Assembly (NCBI GenBank): GCA_023436585.1 | Contig: JAEZIN010000028.1 | Coordinates: forward strand, 434,001-498,000 | DNA: 64,000 nucleotides | Origin: Bacillota bacterium | GTDB lineage: Bacteria; Bacillota; Clostridia; Christensenellales; Aristaeellaceae | Direction of reading: 5' to 3' | Part shown: in pieces, positions 33,524-42,716 of the stretch | Layout of the letters: each line of letters starts with the position of its first letter | Position numbering within the stretch: position 1 is the first letter of the stretch | Position numbers and translations under genes: made by a program | Notes under the pieces: generated by a model | The model's database searches: none | Told to the model about the DNA's origin: nothing | Seen by the model: only the letters and a program-made list of their open reading frames with translations

Positions 33524-33865
33524 CTCACGTCTGCTTCCATCTTAGGTCATGGGATATGTAAATTCAACCTTCAAAATCGAAAATACATTGTCAAAATGCT
33601 GAATACCTATAAAAAAACGGAAAAAAGAAACCAGATTGCCTATTTTGCATCGAATCCGGCGCGGATAAATGGTCAAAACTGCGCGATATTGATACCCGAA
33701 CGCTTTGAATGCGGTTTATACCTATGCTAGAATCCAAGTAGCTGAAATGATGATACTGTCACAAGACGCAGGGCAGGCAGGCCTTGACCGTTTGACATAT
33801 GCAAGCAATACCTTTATCCGGCCAGGCCTTTATGCTTTATATGCCTGTATGAAAGGGGTTTATTT
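33524..33865. other. Divergent regulatory region of the pectin locus
   Basis: About 340 bases separate the AraC gene and the permease. It is AT-richer than its surroundings. One plus-strand promoter is clear (33705-33733), leaving a leader of about 125 bases. I could not identify the AraC binding sites or a convincing minus-strand promoter. Confidence 0.5.
33705..33733 (+). promoter_or_regulatory. Promoter of the ABC-GH105-GH112 operon
   Basis: TTGAAT (33705-33710), 17 bases, TAGAAT (33728-33733). The hexamers are imperfect, as expected for an activator-dependent promoter. Confidence 0.55.
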
Positions 33866-34825
33866 GTGGCACAAGAAACACGTACAAAAGTCAGGACCCC
33901 TGGAGCAGGCCTTGCGGCAAAACGCAGGCTGATATGGCTTAAAAGGGATTGGCAGCTTTACCTGCTGCTTTTGCTGCCTGTGGCATTTGTACTCCTTTTC
34001 AAGTATGCCGCCTATCCCGGCCTACGTATCGCCTTTATGGATTTCAAGCCCGCCAAGGGGTTTTCAAGCCAATGGGTGGGCTTTGACATGTTCGCCAAAA
34101 TCTTCAAGGACGCCGATTTCCTTCGGGCGCTGAAAAACTCGCTGGCGTTTAACTTTCTCGACCTGGCGGTGGGCTTTCCCATCCCCGTCCTCCTGGCCAT
34201 CCTGCTCAATGAGCTGCGCTTCAACCGCTTCAAGCGCATCTCCCAAACCGTATTGTACCTGCCCCATTTTTTAAGCTGGGTCATCGTCGCCAGTGTGGCC
34301 TATACCCTGCTCAAGCCCGAGACCGGGCTGGTGAACGTACTGCTGCGGCAAGCGGGCGCCATAGACAGCGGCATTCCGTTCCTTACCGAAAAATGGCACT
34401 GGGCCGCCACCTACCTGCTGGTAGCCGTTTGGCAGAACATGGGGTGGGGCACCATCATCTACCTGGCCGCCATCACGGGCATCAACAGCGAGCTGTACGA
34501 AGCCGCCACCATCGACGGCGCCACCAGGCTGCGCAAGATATGGCATGTTACGCTGCCAGGCATCCGGGCTACCATTGTCACGCTGCTGATTATGAACTTG
34601 GGCCGCATCATGGGCTCCAATTTCGAGCGGCTAAGCGCCTTTGGCAATGTGCAGGTCAAGGAGTTCCAATACCAATTGGCCATATACATCTATGAAAAAG
34701 GGCTGGCAGGCAACAATTTCAGCAAAGCCACCGCCGTAGGCCTGTTCCAGTCGCTGCTGGGCTTTGTTATGGTGCTGGCGGCCGACCGTGTGGCCAAGGG
34801 CCTTGGCGAAAACGGCCTGATTTAA
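33866..34825 (+). CDS. ABC transporter permease (LplB type)
   Basis: The 319-residue membrane protein begins at a GTG preceded by AAAGGGG. A charged N-terminus is followed by LYLLLLLPVAFVLLFKYAAYPGLRIAFMDF, typical of LplB/YteP permeases for pectin-derived oligosaccharides. It has six membrane segments and the EAA loop LYEAATIDGATRLRKIWHVTLPGI. It is the first gene of the operon and its partner follows 16 bases later. Confidence 0.92.
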   Translation: MAQETRTKVRTPGAGLAAKRRLIWLKRDWQLYLLLLLPVAFVLLFKYAAYPGLRIAFMDFKPAKGFSSQWVGFDMFAKIFKDADFLRALKNSLAFNFLDLAVGFPIPVLLAILLNELRFNRFKRISQTVLYLPHFLSWVIVASVAYTLLKPETGLVNVLLRQAGAIDSGIPFLTEKWHWAATYLLVAVWQNMGWGTIIYLAAITGINSELYEAATIDGATRLRKIWHVTLPGIRATIVTLLIMNLGRIMGSNFERLSAFGNVQVKEFQYQLAIYIYEKGLAGNNFSKATAVGLFQSLLGFVMVLAADRVAKGLGENGLI

Positions 34826-34841
34826 AAGGGGAGGGTATGGC

Positions 34842-35756
34842 ATGCTTATGAAAAATACCTCCCGGCCGGTGAGAGCACACCCGCTTCGGGGCGTGAACCG
34901 TGTGCGCGCGGGCGATTTCATCATCGCCGCCATTATTTTGGTGCTGTGCCTGACCTGCATCCTGCCCTTTATCCACATTGCGGCAAAGTCTGTATCGGGC
35001 AACACGCAGGTGCTGGCCAAGAGCGTATACCTGTGGCCCAAGGGATTCAACCTGTCGGCATACGCCTCCATCTTCCGGGACGGGCAATTGACCCATTCCA
35101 TGCTCTACACCGTTTGGGTTACGGCGCTGTTCACCTTGATCGGCATGGTGCTGACAGTGTGCGCCGCCTATCCCCTCTCCCGCAGAAGGCTGAAGGGGCG
35201 CAATGTAATATCCCTGCTGATCCTGTTCACGCTGTATTTCAGCGCCGGCCTGATCCCGGAATTCCTGCTCTACAAAAGCCTGGGCCTATACAATAATATG
35301 TGGGTGCTGATACTGCCGCTTTCGTTTTCGCCCTACAACATGCTCATCATGAAAAGCTTTCTCCAGTCCACCATCCCCGACAGCCTGGAGGAGGCGGCTT
35401 TTCTGGACGGGGCAAGCCATTTTCAGATGCTCTTCAAAATCATCCTGCCTCTTTCCAAGCCCATCCTGGCCACCTTGTCCCTGTTCTATGCCGTAGGCCG
35501 CTGGAATGCTTATGCAGATGCCAGATACTTCGTTACCGCCAAGGCGCTGCAGCCCATTCAGTACATATTGTCCAACATGATTTTAAGCTCCGGTTCAGAC
35601 GCCATCAGCCTTTCGGAAAGCGCCGCCGTCGTCTCCACGCCGGAGGTGATCCAGGCCGCGGCGGTGATGTTCGCCACCATCCCCATCATACTGATCTACC
35701 CCTTTATACAAAAGCACTTCGTCAAAGGGGTGATGATCGGGGCCGTAAAAGGTTAA
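34842..35756 (+). CDS. ABC transporter permease (YtcP/LplC type)
   Basis: The 304-residue permease has six hydrophobic segments. The EAA motif is SLEEAAFLDGASHFQMLFKIILPLSKP, and YAVGRWNAYADARYFV is typical of the YtcP family. A GGGGAGGG site precedes the ATG at 34842; a second ATG two codons on is possible. It pairs with the upstream LplB-type permease. As in most such loci no ATPase gene is present. Confidence 0.92.
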   Translation: MLMKNTSRPVRAHPLRGVNRVRAGDFIIAAIILVLCLTCILPFIHIAAKSVSGNTQVLAKSVYLWPKGFNLSAYASIFRDGQLTHSMLYTVWVTALFTLIGMVLTVCAAYPLSRRRLKGRNVISLLILFTLYFSAGLIPEFLLYKSLGLYNNMWVLILPLSFSPYNMLIMKSFLQSTIPDSLEEAAFLDGASHFQMLFKIILPLSKPILATLSLFYAVGRWNAYADARYFVTAKALQPIQYILSNMILSSGSDAISLSESAAVVSTPEVIQAAAVMFATIPIILIYPFIQKHFVKGVMIGAVKG

Positions 35757-35825
35757 GGGCTTTTAGACAGCGCCCTGTTTTCCACCGTTCATCCTGAGGG
35801 AGAAATATATAGGAGGAGTGAAACC

Positions 35826-37469
35826 ATGAAAAAGATCACGGGTACCCTGCTTGCCATCGTCCTTTTGCTGTCCATGCTCCTGTCGGTAGCCCCCGCCATG
35901 GGCGAAACCGCCAAGCCGGAAGGATATATGCAGCCCTTTGAATCAAGGGTCAGCATTACCGTGCCGGTGTACGACCGCTCCAAGGAAGGCTATCCCGCCG
36001 TGGATGACAACTACTGGACCCAGTGGGTTCAGAAGGAATTCGGGGAAAAGTACAACGTCAACGTAAAGTACGTGGCCATCCCCCGCAATGACGTAATGAC
36101 CAAGTATAGCCTTCTGATCGCCGGCGGCGAGACGCCCACCATCCTCATGGAGTACGACTATCCCAAGGTGGCCCAATGGGCCAACGACGGGGCCATGATG
36201 GAAATCGACCTTGCCGAGTTCCAGAAGGTCGCCCCCACCTACTACCAGGCCATGGTGGACAACAACCAGCTGGGTTACACCAACCTGAACGGCAAGACCT
36301 ACTTTGTTCTCTCCGAGCGGCCCTATTACAACACCACCTTCACCTATGCCAGCTTCATCCGCAAGGACTGGCTGGACAAACTGGGCCTTTCCGTCCCCAA
36401 GAGCTATGCGGAGTTTGTGGCCGTTGTCAAGGCTGTTCAGGACGCCGGCCTCGCCGAAAACCCCATCGGTCTGTCCCTGCCCACGGCGGCTTATGTGGCC
36501 AACTTCGCCTTCCGCGATTTCCCCGTGAACGAGGCGGAATGGGCCATGCACTCCAGCCTTGGCACCCCGAGCCTGAGCTGGTACCCCACCTACAGGCTCT
36601 TAAAGCGGCAAAACGCCGAGTACAACCAGGGCTTCTTCTCCAAGGAATACGAGCTGGAAGCGGCCGATACCTCCGGCGGCGCTGGCCAGTGGCAGACCGA
36701 CTTCATCAATAGCAAAAAGCTGATCTACGGCGGCTACATGTCCGGCAATGTGGCCTGGCTCAATGCCTTCTATGAGGCCAACCCCGATGCCAAGCTGGCC
36801 GTGTGCAGCCCCTACCAGGTAGTGGAGGAGGGCGTGGCCACCTATCCCCAGATCCGCGCTGACAACCCCTTCGGCATGATTGTGGGCTTCAGCTCCCAGG
36901 CGACACCCGAACAATTGAAGGCCGCCTGGATGTACATGGAATGGATGAGCCAGCCGGAAACCCTTAACGTGATTGAAAACGGCGTGGAGGGCGTTACCTA
37001 CACCGTGGGCGAAAACGGCCTGCCCGTGGTCAACGGCGATTACCGCGGCCCCGAAATGCTCAACCACAACATGAACATCGACATGACCTGCATCGTGCAC
37101 GCCTCCAAAAAGGTTGGCACCATCGAGCAGACCATCGCCGCCATCACCCCCAAGGGCATCCCCCAGGATTTCACCCAGGAGCTGATCGACAACTACTACG
37201 CCCTGAGGGATATCGCCGCCAACGGCTGGGCGTATTCCGACCCGGTGTTCTCCGTAGCCATCCCGTCCGAGGGCGAGTATTCCGCCACCCTCAAGAGCCT
37301 GTACCAGGAATACAGCGTGGCGCTGACCAAGTGCAAGCCCGAAGAGTTTGACGCCCTTTACAATGAGCTGAGCCAGAAGTTCCTGGATGCCGGCTACCAG
37401 ACCGTCATCGACGAGCGCCTGGCCGCCTACGAAGCCGGAAACACCACCAAGCTGCCCACCGCCCAATAA
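35826..37469 (+). CDS. Extracellular solute-binding protein (YtcQ/LplA type)
   Basis: The 547-residue protein has the size of the large binding proteins paired with LplB/YtcP permeases. The signal peptide MKKITGTLLAIVLLLSMLLSVAPAMGE is cleaved near AMG-ET, with no lipobox cysteine. Recognisable stretches are YWTQWVQKEFGEKYNVNV, LIAGGETPTILMEYDY, RKDWLDKLGLSVPKSYAEFVAVVKA and AWMYMEWMSQPE. AGGAGGAG precedes the ATG. The ligand is inferred to be a rhamnogalacturonan fragment because GH105 and GH112 follow. A strong hairpin separates it from GH105. Confidence 0.92.
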   Translation: MKKITGTLLAIVLLLSMLLSVAPAMGETAKPEGYMQPFESRVSITVPVYDRSKEGYPAVDDNYWTQWVQKEFGEKYNVNVKYVAIPRNDVMTKYSLLIAGGETPTILMEYDYPKVAQWANDGAMMEIDLAEFQKVAPTYYQAMVDNNQLGYTNLNGKTYFVLSERPYYNTTFTYASFIRKDWLDKLGLSVPKSYAEFVAVVKAVQDAGLAENPIGLSLPTAAYVANFAFRDFPVNEAEWAMHSSLGTPSLSWYPTYRLLKRQNAEYNQGFFSKEYELEAADTSGGAGQWQTDFINSKKLIYGGYMSGNVAWLNAFYEANPDAKLAVCSPYQVVEEGVATYPQIRADNPFGMIVGFSSQATPEQLKAAWMYMEWMSQPETLNVIENGVEGVTYTVGENGLPVVNGDYRGPEMLNHNMNIDMTCIVHASKKVGTIEQTIAAITPKGIPQDFTQELIDNYYALRDIAANGWAYSDPVFSVAIPSEGEYSATLKSLYQEYSVALTKCKPEEFDALYNELSQKFLDAGYQTVIDERLAAYEAGNTTKLPTAQ

Positions 37470-37488
37470 ACGGCTGCTCCTTTCATCA

Positions 37489-37521
37489 GGGATGCCCCCT
37501 GACCTCCTTTGGGGGCATCCC
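37489..37521 (+). terminator. Strong hairpin between binding protein and GH105
   Basis: A perfect 11-base-pair stem GGGATGCCCCC / GGGGGCATCCC with an 11-base loop is followed by a weak T-rich run (GCTTTCTC). It is likely a partial terminator or 3'-stabiliser that keeps the binding protein in excess. Confidence 0.6.
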
Positions 37522-37562
37522 GCTTTCTCATGTCCGTATCATACAGGTTGGAGGCTCTTATC

Positions 37563-38591
37563 ATGAAACTCACCTTCGACAGGGAGAAGCTTTATTCCGC
37601 CGTGGATTCCATTGTCCGCAAAACCATGAAGATGGACCTGCCCTGGGAATGGCCCTGCGGCGTCGCCTATTACGGCGTGGCGGAGGCATTCAGGCTCACC
37701 GGCAGCGCGGAATACCTTGACCTGCTCAAAGCAAGGGTGGATGAGCTGATTTCCCTGGGCCTGCCTTCCTTTACGGTCAATACCTGCGCCATGGGCCACT
37801 GCCTGCTTGCATTGCACGAGGCTACCGGCGAGCAGCAATATCTCGATATCGCGCTTCTCAAGGCAGATTACCTGCAAAACAAAGCCTTGCGCTTTTGCGA
37901 CAGGGTGCTGCAGCATACCGTCTCCGTAAAGAACGATTTTCCCGAGCAGGCCTGGGCCGATACGCTGTTTATGGCTGCCCTGTTCCTTTTGCGAATCGGT
38001 GTTCTTGTAAATGACGCAGGCATGATTGAGGATGCCCTGCACCAATACAAGTGGCATATCCACTACCTGCAGGACAAGGCCACCGGGTTGTGGTACCACG
38101 GCTACGACAATATCCAAAAAAACCACATGTCGGGCTTTTTCTGGGCCAGGGCCAACGCCTGGGCCGCCTACACCATGTCCCAGGTGAAGGCGCGGCTGCC
38201 CAAGCCCTACCTGTATCCGCCCTATATGGATGTGGATTGCTCCCTGCGCGACCAGCTTACGGGGCTAAAGGCCCTGCAAACCGAAAACGGGCTATGGCGC
38301 ACCGTGCTGGATGATTCGGAAAGCTATGAGGAATTAAGCGCCTCCTGCGGCATTACCGCGGCCATGATTGTCAACAACAACCCGCTGCACACGAAATACG
38401 CGCAAAAGGCGCTGGGCGGCATTATGGAAAACATCACCCCCGACGGACGTCTTTTGAACGTGTCCGGCGGCACGGCGGTCATGAACGACTTGAACGGCTA
38501 CCGCAGCATTTCCCGGGAATGGGTGCAGGGCTGGGGCCAGGGCCTCGCACTGGCGTGTTTGACCGCAGCGCTTGATGTAGACAGGGGATGA
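37563..38591 (+). CDS. GH105 unsaturated rhamnogalacturonyl hydrolase
   Basis: The 342-residue alpha/alpha-barrel protein matches YteR/GH105: DLPWEWPCGVAYYGVAEAF, the key QAWADTLFMAALFLLRIG, YHGYDN, FWARANAWAAYTM and LWRTVLDD, ending in EWVQGWGQGLAL. It removes the unsaturated galacturonyl residue left by rhamnogalacturonan lyases, in the cytoplasm since there is no signal peptide. GGAGG lies before the ATG at 37563. The product, a rhamnose-ended fragment, fits the next enzyme. Confidence 0.93.
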   Translation: MKLTFDREKLYSAVDSIVRKTMKMDLPWEWPCGVAYYGVAEAFRLTGSAEYLDLLKARVDELISLGLPSFTVNTCAMGHCLLALHEATGEQQYLDIALLKADYLQNKALRFCDRVLQHTVSVKNDFPEQAWADTLFMAALFLLRIGVLVNDAGMIEDALHQYKWHIHYLQDKATGLWYHGYDNIQKNHMSGFFWARANAWAAYTMSQVKARLPKPYLYPPYMDVDCSLRDQLTGLKALQTENGLWRTVLDDSESYEELSASCGITAAMIVNNNPLHTKYAQKALGGIMENITPDGRLLNVSGGTAVMNDLNGYRSISREWVQGWGQGLALACLTAALDVDRG

Positions 38592-38593
38592 GC

Positions 38594-40750
38594 ATGGTGA
38601 ACGGTCTTACTGGCGGGTTTACGCTGCCCGGCGAAGCGGGCTATGAGGATTTGACATTGACGCTGGCGGAAAAGTGGGGCGCGGACGTCATCCGCGACAG
38701 CGACGGCACAAAGCTGTCCCCGAGAATTTTGGATGCCGGCTATGAGATATACGCCACCCTTTGCATTATCAGGGACCATAACGAATGGGCAAAAAAACAT
38801 CCGGATATGCAGCAGCAGGTGTTTTTGATCAGCAACCCTGTCACCGCTACGAAGGCTACGGTTCAAATTCCCCTGATGGAGCGGTATTTTGCCGATCAAT
38901 TTTCTGTGAACGACAGCTCGGAGGCCATGCTCTACTGGCAGGTGTATGACCGCACGCAAAACGTGGAAGTGCCAAGAAGCAAATGGCGCTACGATTCAAA
39001 AACCCAATCGGTCATCGTTTCAGGCATTGTCCCCTGGCGAAGGTATACGGTAAGCTTCCTGGCCTTTCGGGTGTGGGAAGAAATCAATATGTACAACCAC
39101 GTCACCAACCATTGGACCAGCGAGCACCTGATGCAGCTTGACCCCAGGCACCCCGCCGTTCAGGAATACCTGCTAAAGTGGCTGGATAAGTGGTGCTTGG
39201 AGCATTCCAGGGTGGATGTGGTGCGTTTCACATCGCTGTTTTACAACTTTGCCTTCCTCTGGGGAGCAAGCGCCCGCAACCGCTATGTCTTCTCCGACTG
39301 GGCTTCCTACGACAACACGGTGAGCCCCCTTATGCTTGCGCGCTTTGAGCAGAAGGCGGGGTATGCCCTCACGGCGGAGGATTTTGTCAACAAGGGGAAT
39401 TTTCAGGTCACCCATTGGCCGCCCACGGCAAAAAAGCGGGACTACATGGATTTTGTATGTGAATTTGTTACCGCCTTTGGCAAAAGGCTGGTGGATGTGG
39501 TCCACCGCCACGGCAAAAAGGCGTATGTGTTTTATGACGATTCCTGGGTGGGCATGGAGCCGTACGGGGAACGGTTTACCCAGATCGGCTTCGACGGCCT
39601 GATCAAGTGCGTGTTCTCGGGGTACGAAGCAAGGCTCTGCGCCCATGTGCCCGTAAGCATCCATGAGCTTAGGCTTCATCCTTACCTCTTTCCGGTGGGC
39701 TTAAGCGGCGCGCCTACCTTTGCGCCTGGCGGCAATCCCACAAAAGACGCGAAAAAGTACTGGCTGCAGGTTCGCAGGGCGCTTTTGCGCGCGCCTGTGC
39801 AAAGGATCGGCCTGGGCGGATACCTGCATTTGACGGAGGGCTTCCCCGATTTTTGCGACTATATTGAAGAGCTGGCGAATGAGTTCCGGCGGATTAAATC
39901 GTTGCATGAGGGAGGAGCGCCTTACACCCTGCCCATCCATGTGGCGGTGCTGCACGCATGGGGCAGGCTCCGCTCCTGGTCGCTGTCGGGCCACTTCCAC
40001 GAAACAGATAAGCATGACCTCATCCATATCAACGAGGCCCTGTCCGGCCTGCCGGTGCGGGTGAGCTTTATTGGCTTTGAGGATGTGAAGGCCGGCGCAC
40101 TTTCCGATGTGCAGGTGGTCATCAACGCCGGGGCGGCCGGCACCGCCTGGAGCGGCGGAAATTGTTGGGCCGATCCCGGAGTGGTGGAAAGACTCACGCA
40201 GTGGGTGCATGAGGGCGGCACTTTCATCGGCGTCAATAAGCCTTCGGCCTTATCGGGAGCCGATACATACCTGCGCATGGCCCATGTGCTGGGGGTGGAC
40301 CTGGATACCGGCGAAAAGGTATGCCATGGCCGCTGGGCGTATGAAGTAATGCCGGAAGATACCCTTCAGCCCGAGTACGCGCATATAAAGCCAAAGAAGA
40401 ACGTGTACCTCACCGATGGGAGCGCCCGCGTGCTCTATGCTTTGGAAGGTGCGCCAGTATTTACCGTCAACCCTTTCGGAAGGGGAAAGGGCATATATTT
40501 GACCTCTTTTCAGGTAGACCCGAAAGCCACGCGTTTTTTACTGAATTTGCTCCTGTACGCCGTCCATCTGGATATAGACCAGCTATATCTGACCGATAAC
40601 CCGTACACGGAATGCGCCTACTATCCCGCGCAAAATACGCTGGCGGTTACGAACATGAGCGGGGAGGAGCAGGTCTCGCGCATCAAAACGCCATCCGGCC
40701 CGGTAGAAGTCCATTTGGAACCTTATGGATTTGCGGTCAGGGAGATGTAA
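38594..40750 (+). CDS. GH112 galactosyl phosphorylase, probably Gal-beta-1,4-Rha phosphorylase
   Basis: The 718-residue protein begins GGFTLPGEAGYEDLTLTLAEKWGADVIRDSDGTKLSP, the GH112 signature. Other family features are LMQLDPRHPAVQEYLLKWLD, DVVRFTSLFYNF, YVFYDDSWVGMEPYG and GGYLHLTEGFPDFCDYIEE. GH112 enzymes phosphorolyse beta-galactosyl disaccharides to galactose-1-phosphate. Members act on lacto-N-biose/galacto-N-biose or on D-galactosyl-beta-1,4-L-rhamnose; the GH105 and YtcQ-type transporter next to it favour the rhamnose type. The ATG at 38588 overlaps the GH105 stop, but the ATG at 38594 is better spaced from AGGGG. Cytoplasmic. Confidence 0.92.
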   Translation: MVNGLTGGFTLPGEAGYEDLTLTLAEKWGADVIRDSDGTKLSPRILDAGYEIYATLCIIRDHNEWAKKHPDMQQQVFLISNPVTATKATVQIPLMERYFADQFSVNDSSEAMLYWQVYDRTQNVEVPRSKWRYDSKTQSVIVSGIVPWRRYTVSFLAFRVWEEINMYNHVTNHWTSEHLMQLDPRHPAVQEYLLKWLDKWCLEHSRVDVVRFTSLFYNFAFLWGASARNRYVFSDWASYDNTVSPLMLARFEQKAGYALTAEDFVNKGNFQVTHWPPTAKKRDYMDFVCEFVTAFGKRLVDVVHRHGKKAYVFYDDSWVGMEPYGERFTQIGFDGLIKCVFSGYEARLCAHVPVSIHELRLHPYLFPVGLSGAPTFAPGGNPTKDAKKYWLQVRRALLRAPVQRIGLGGYLHLTEGFPDFCDYIEELANEFRRIKSLHEGGAPYTLPIHVAVLHAWGRLRSWSLSGHFHETDKHDLIHINEALSGLPVRVSFIGFEDVKAGALSDVQVVINAGAAGTAWSGGNCWADPGVVERLTQWVHEGGTFIGVNKPSALSGADTYLRMAHVLGVDLDTGEKVCHGRWAYEVMPEDTLQPEYAHIKPKKNVYLTDGSARVLYALEGAPVFTVNPFGRGKGIYLTSFQVDPKATRFLLNLLLYAVHLDIDQLYLTDNPYTECAYYPAQNTLAVTNMSGEEQVSRIKTPSGPVEVHLEPYGFAVREM

Positions 40751-40783
40751 CCTTGCGGCAGCCCATCTGCATACGAAGCACGC

Positions 40784-40815
40784 AAAAAGCCCCGCCTGTG
40801 CCGGCGCGGGCTTTT
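40784..40815 (+). terminator. Bidirectional terminator after GH112
   Basis: AAAAGCCC and GGGCTTTT enclose an inner GCC/GGC stem. It is A-rich before and T-rich after, so it can serve the plus-strand operon and the convergent membrane gene. Confidence 0.8.
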
Positions 40816-40842
40816 GCGCTATGAGCCGCAAGTTTTTTTCAT

Positions 40843-41433
40843 TTACAGCAGGGTATATCCCGCATACACGCCGGCAATAAATATTGTGGCAATCAATATG
40901 AAATGTATGATAAACCAGCCGACTTTCCCATACTTAAGCAGTTCCTGGTCGATTGGCTTGCGGGACTCCGCCGGCACGATCATTCCCCCGACCCACTCGA
41001 ACACCAACAGGAACAGCCACCACCAGGAGTAGGAGGCCCATACATTCCAGGTGGTATTGTACTTGATCAGTTGCGTTTGCGTTTCGGCCCATGCCTCAAT
41101 CAGTACGCCCAAGTGGACAAGGACCCAATAAAAAGGTATCTTGTGTGCCCAGGCTTTGGGGCTGTACCTTACGCCAAACAGTATACAGCCGGGAAACATC
41201 GTTAAAATTAGCGTTACCGGCATGATAGATATTTTGGGGAAAAGTCTGAACGGATAGTAATACAGGCCCAGCTTGATGAAAATATAGCACAGGATATTGC
41301 CTATGACAGCACTCAGCAGAAAAAGCAGGCCGTACCTTTTCCAATTTTTCCGCATAACCAGCAGCGTGACGACCGTTGAAAAGGCGAACGCGGAAAGTGT
41401 CAGATAGGTTTCCAGATTCCAGCCGATGCCCAT
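40843..41433 (-). CDS. CBO0543-type membrane protein
   Basis: The 196-residue protein has five or six hydrophobic helices. Its pattern (N-terminal LTLSAFAFSTVVTLLVMRKNWKRYGLLFLLSAVIGNILCYIF, then FPGCILFGVRYSPKAW, HLGVLIEAWAE and the C-terminal KYGKVGWFIIHFILIATIF) resembles the CBO0543 family found in spore-forming Bacillota. Function unknown. AAAGGAG is seven bases before the ATG. Confidence 0.7.
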   Translation of the reverse strand: MGIGWNLETYLTLSAFAFSTVVTLLVMRKNWKRYGLLFLLSAVIGNILCYIFIKLGLYYYPFRLFPKISIMPVTLILTMFPGCILFGVRYSPKAWAHKIPFYWVLVHLGVLIEAWAETQTQLIKYNTTWNVWASYSWWWLFLLVFEWVGGMIVPAESRKPIDQELLKYGKVGWFIIHFILIATIFIAGVYAGYTLL

Positions 41434-41515
41434 GCGCTTTCTCCTTTGGTTCTGTTAGCCATAGCATGGTCGGTTTGGTTATGATGTATTCTTTATTTCT
41501 TCCATACGTCTTCCA

Positions 41516-41546
41516 GCAAAAAGGGCCCCGCATCACACGCGGAGCC
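41516..41546 (-). terminator. Terminator after the 41.6-kb hypothetical gene
   Basis: On the minus strand GGCTCCGC / GCGGGGCC with a 7-base loop is followed by CTTTTTGC. Confidence 0.75.
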
Positions 41547-41575
41547 ATTTTTGATTCGGTATCCTTTGCTGCTTA

Positions 41576-42151
41576 TCATCCGCCTAATGCGGCTTTCGCC
41601 TCATAAACGATGCTGCCGTCACCTTTTGCGGCAATGGTCAATACGATCGTACCGTCCTTCCAATCGTATCCCTCCGTCCAGGCCTGCACCCATTCCCGTA
41701 TATTCAGGTCGGTGGAAGCCATCATACCTGTCAAAACGTCCTGTGTTTCAACAGAGCCATCGGCGTAGGGGAAATCCAATTCATTGGTTATCCCCTTGGG
41801 CTCCTCCCGCATGTATTTAGCAACGGCGGCATCCTTTTCATAACCTACCAGGTACGCATCATACAGTTCATAGTTGACCACCGCATGGCAAAACCCAAAC
41901 TGCACGCTTTGCACATCTGCCCGCTCCCCGGCTTTTGAAAAGCGAACGCTGATATGATTCAGCGAAAACAGCCCGGAGAGTAAACCCAGCTCTTTCCTGA
42001 CCCTTTCATACAGTTCCGCAAAGGATGCCCCGTTTACGTCAGTCTTTGAAGCGACTGACCTTGTCTGCGGCGGTATGAACGCAACAAAGTAGGCTAAGGT
42101 CAAGGCAAGCATAATAACCAAAGCAAGGATGATCCCGATCCGTTTCTTCAT
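41576..42151 (-). CDS. Membrane-anchored hypothetical protein
   Basis: The 191-residue protein has one N-terminal hydrophobic segment (KKRIGIILALVIMLALTLAYFVAFI), which can be a signal anchor, and an outside domain with no motif I recognise. GGGAG is five bases before the ATG at 42151; the earlier in-frame TTG is worse placed. The gene lies downstream of a small cupin gene (30 bases) and ends in a terminator. Confidence 0.65.
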   Translation of the reverse strand: MKKRIGIILALVIMLALTLAYFVAFIPPQTRSVASKTDVNGASFAELYERVRKELGLLSGLFSLNHISVRFSKAGERADVQSVQFGFCHAVVNYELYDAYLVGYEKDAAVAKYMREEPKGITNELDFPYADGSVETQDVLTGMMASTDLNIREWVQAWTEGYDWKDGTIVLTIAAKGDGSIVYEAKAALGG

Positions 42152-42181
42152 AAACACTCCCAAAGGACCATGCGGGCTCTG

Positions 42182-42520
42182 TCAGGGTCTTTTCGTCTGA
42201 TACCTGTCCGCTTGGTCAAAATAAGTCATGTCCGCGTATCCTGCATATATCTTGCCGGAATGCTTGACGCCTTCGGGAATGTAGTACCTGTCGCCTTTTC
42301 CGTATATTCCGGTTATGCCGCCGATGGTGAGCTCGATCTTCCCTTCCAGCACCACACCCCACTGCCCGGCATGGGAATGCTCCGGGAGAAGAACATCCTT
42401 TGCAAATTCCATGAAAATGATTTGGTGGCCATCCCCCTGAGACAGATAGGCTGTTATGCCATCCAGGGGTATATCGGCCTGCGGCAGGCGCAGCACCGGT
42501 TCGGGAAAGAGTATCGGCAT
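42182..42520 (-). CDS. Small cupin-domain protein
   Basis: The 112-residue single cupin contains LPEHSHAGQWGVVLEGKIELTIGG (the first cupin motif with H-x-H and E) and YIPEGVKHSG (second motif). These could coordinate a metal. It probably binds or isomerises a small sugar-type ligand, but that is a guess. GGGAG is six bases before the ATG at 42520. It is divergent from GH29 and upstream of the membrane-anchored hypothetical gene. Confidence 0.82.
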   Translation of the reverse strand: MPILFPEPVLRLPQADIPLDGITAYLSQGDGHQIIFMEFAKDVLLPEHSHAGQWGVVLEGKIELTIGGITGIYGKGDRYYIPEGVKHSGKIYAGYADMTYFDQADRYQTKRP

Positions 42521-42658
42521 CGTTTTCTCCCTTTCAAAAGACATGTCCGCTTAAGCAGGAGGCCTATCCACCAATTCTTCCACCCGCCAGGAAAGTCCTT
42601 CTTTGGGCATTACAACCGTACTTTGGCAGCCGCAAAATCGGTGTATATCATTCCTCCG

Positions 42659-42686
42659 TTGCATTTGCGAATAGATTCGGTATAAT
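42659..42686 (+). promoter_or_regulatory. Promoter of the GH29 gene
   Basis: TTGCAT (42659-42664), 16 bases, TATAAT (42681-42686), 30 bases before the start codon. Confidence 0.65.
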
Positions 42687-42716
42687 GGATTAAGCAAATG
42701 TGCGGAGGAACTATAT

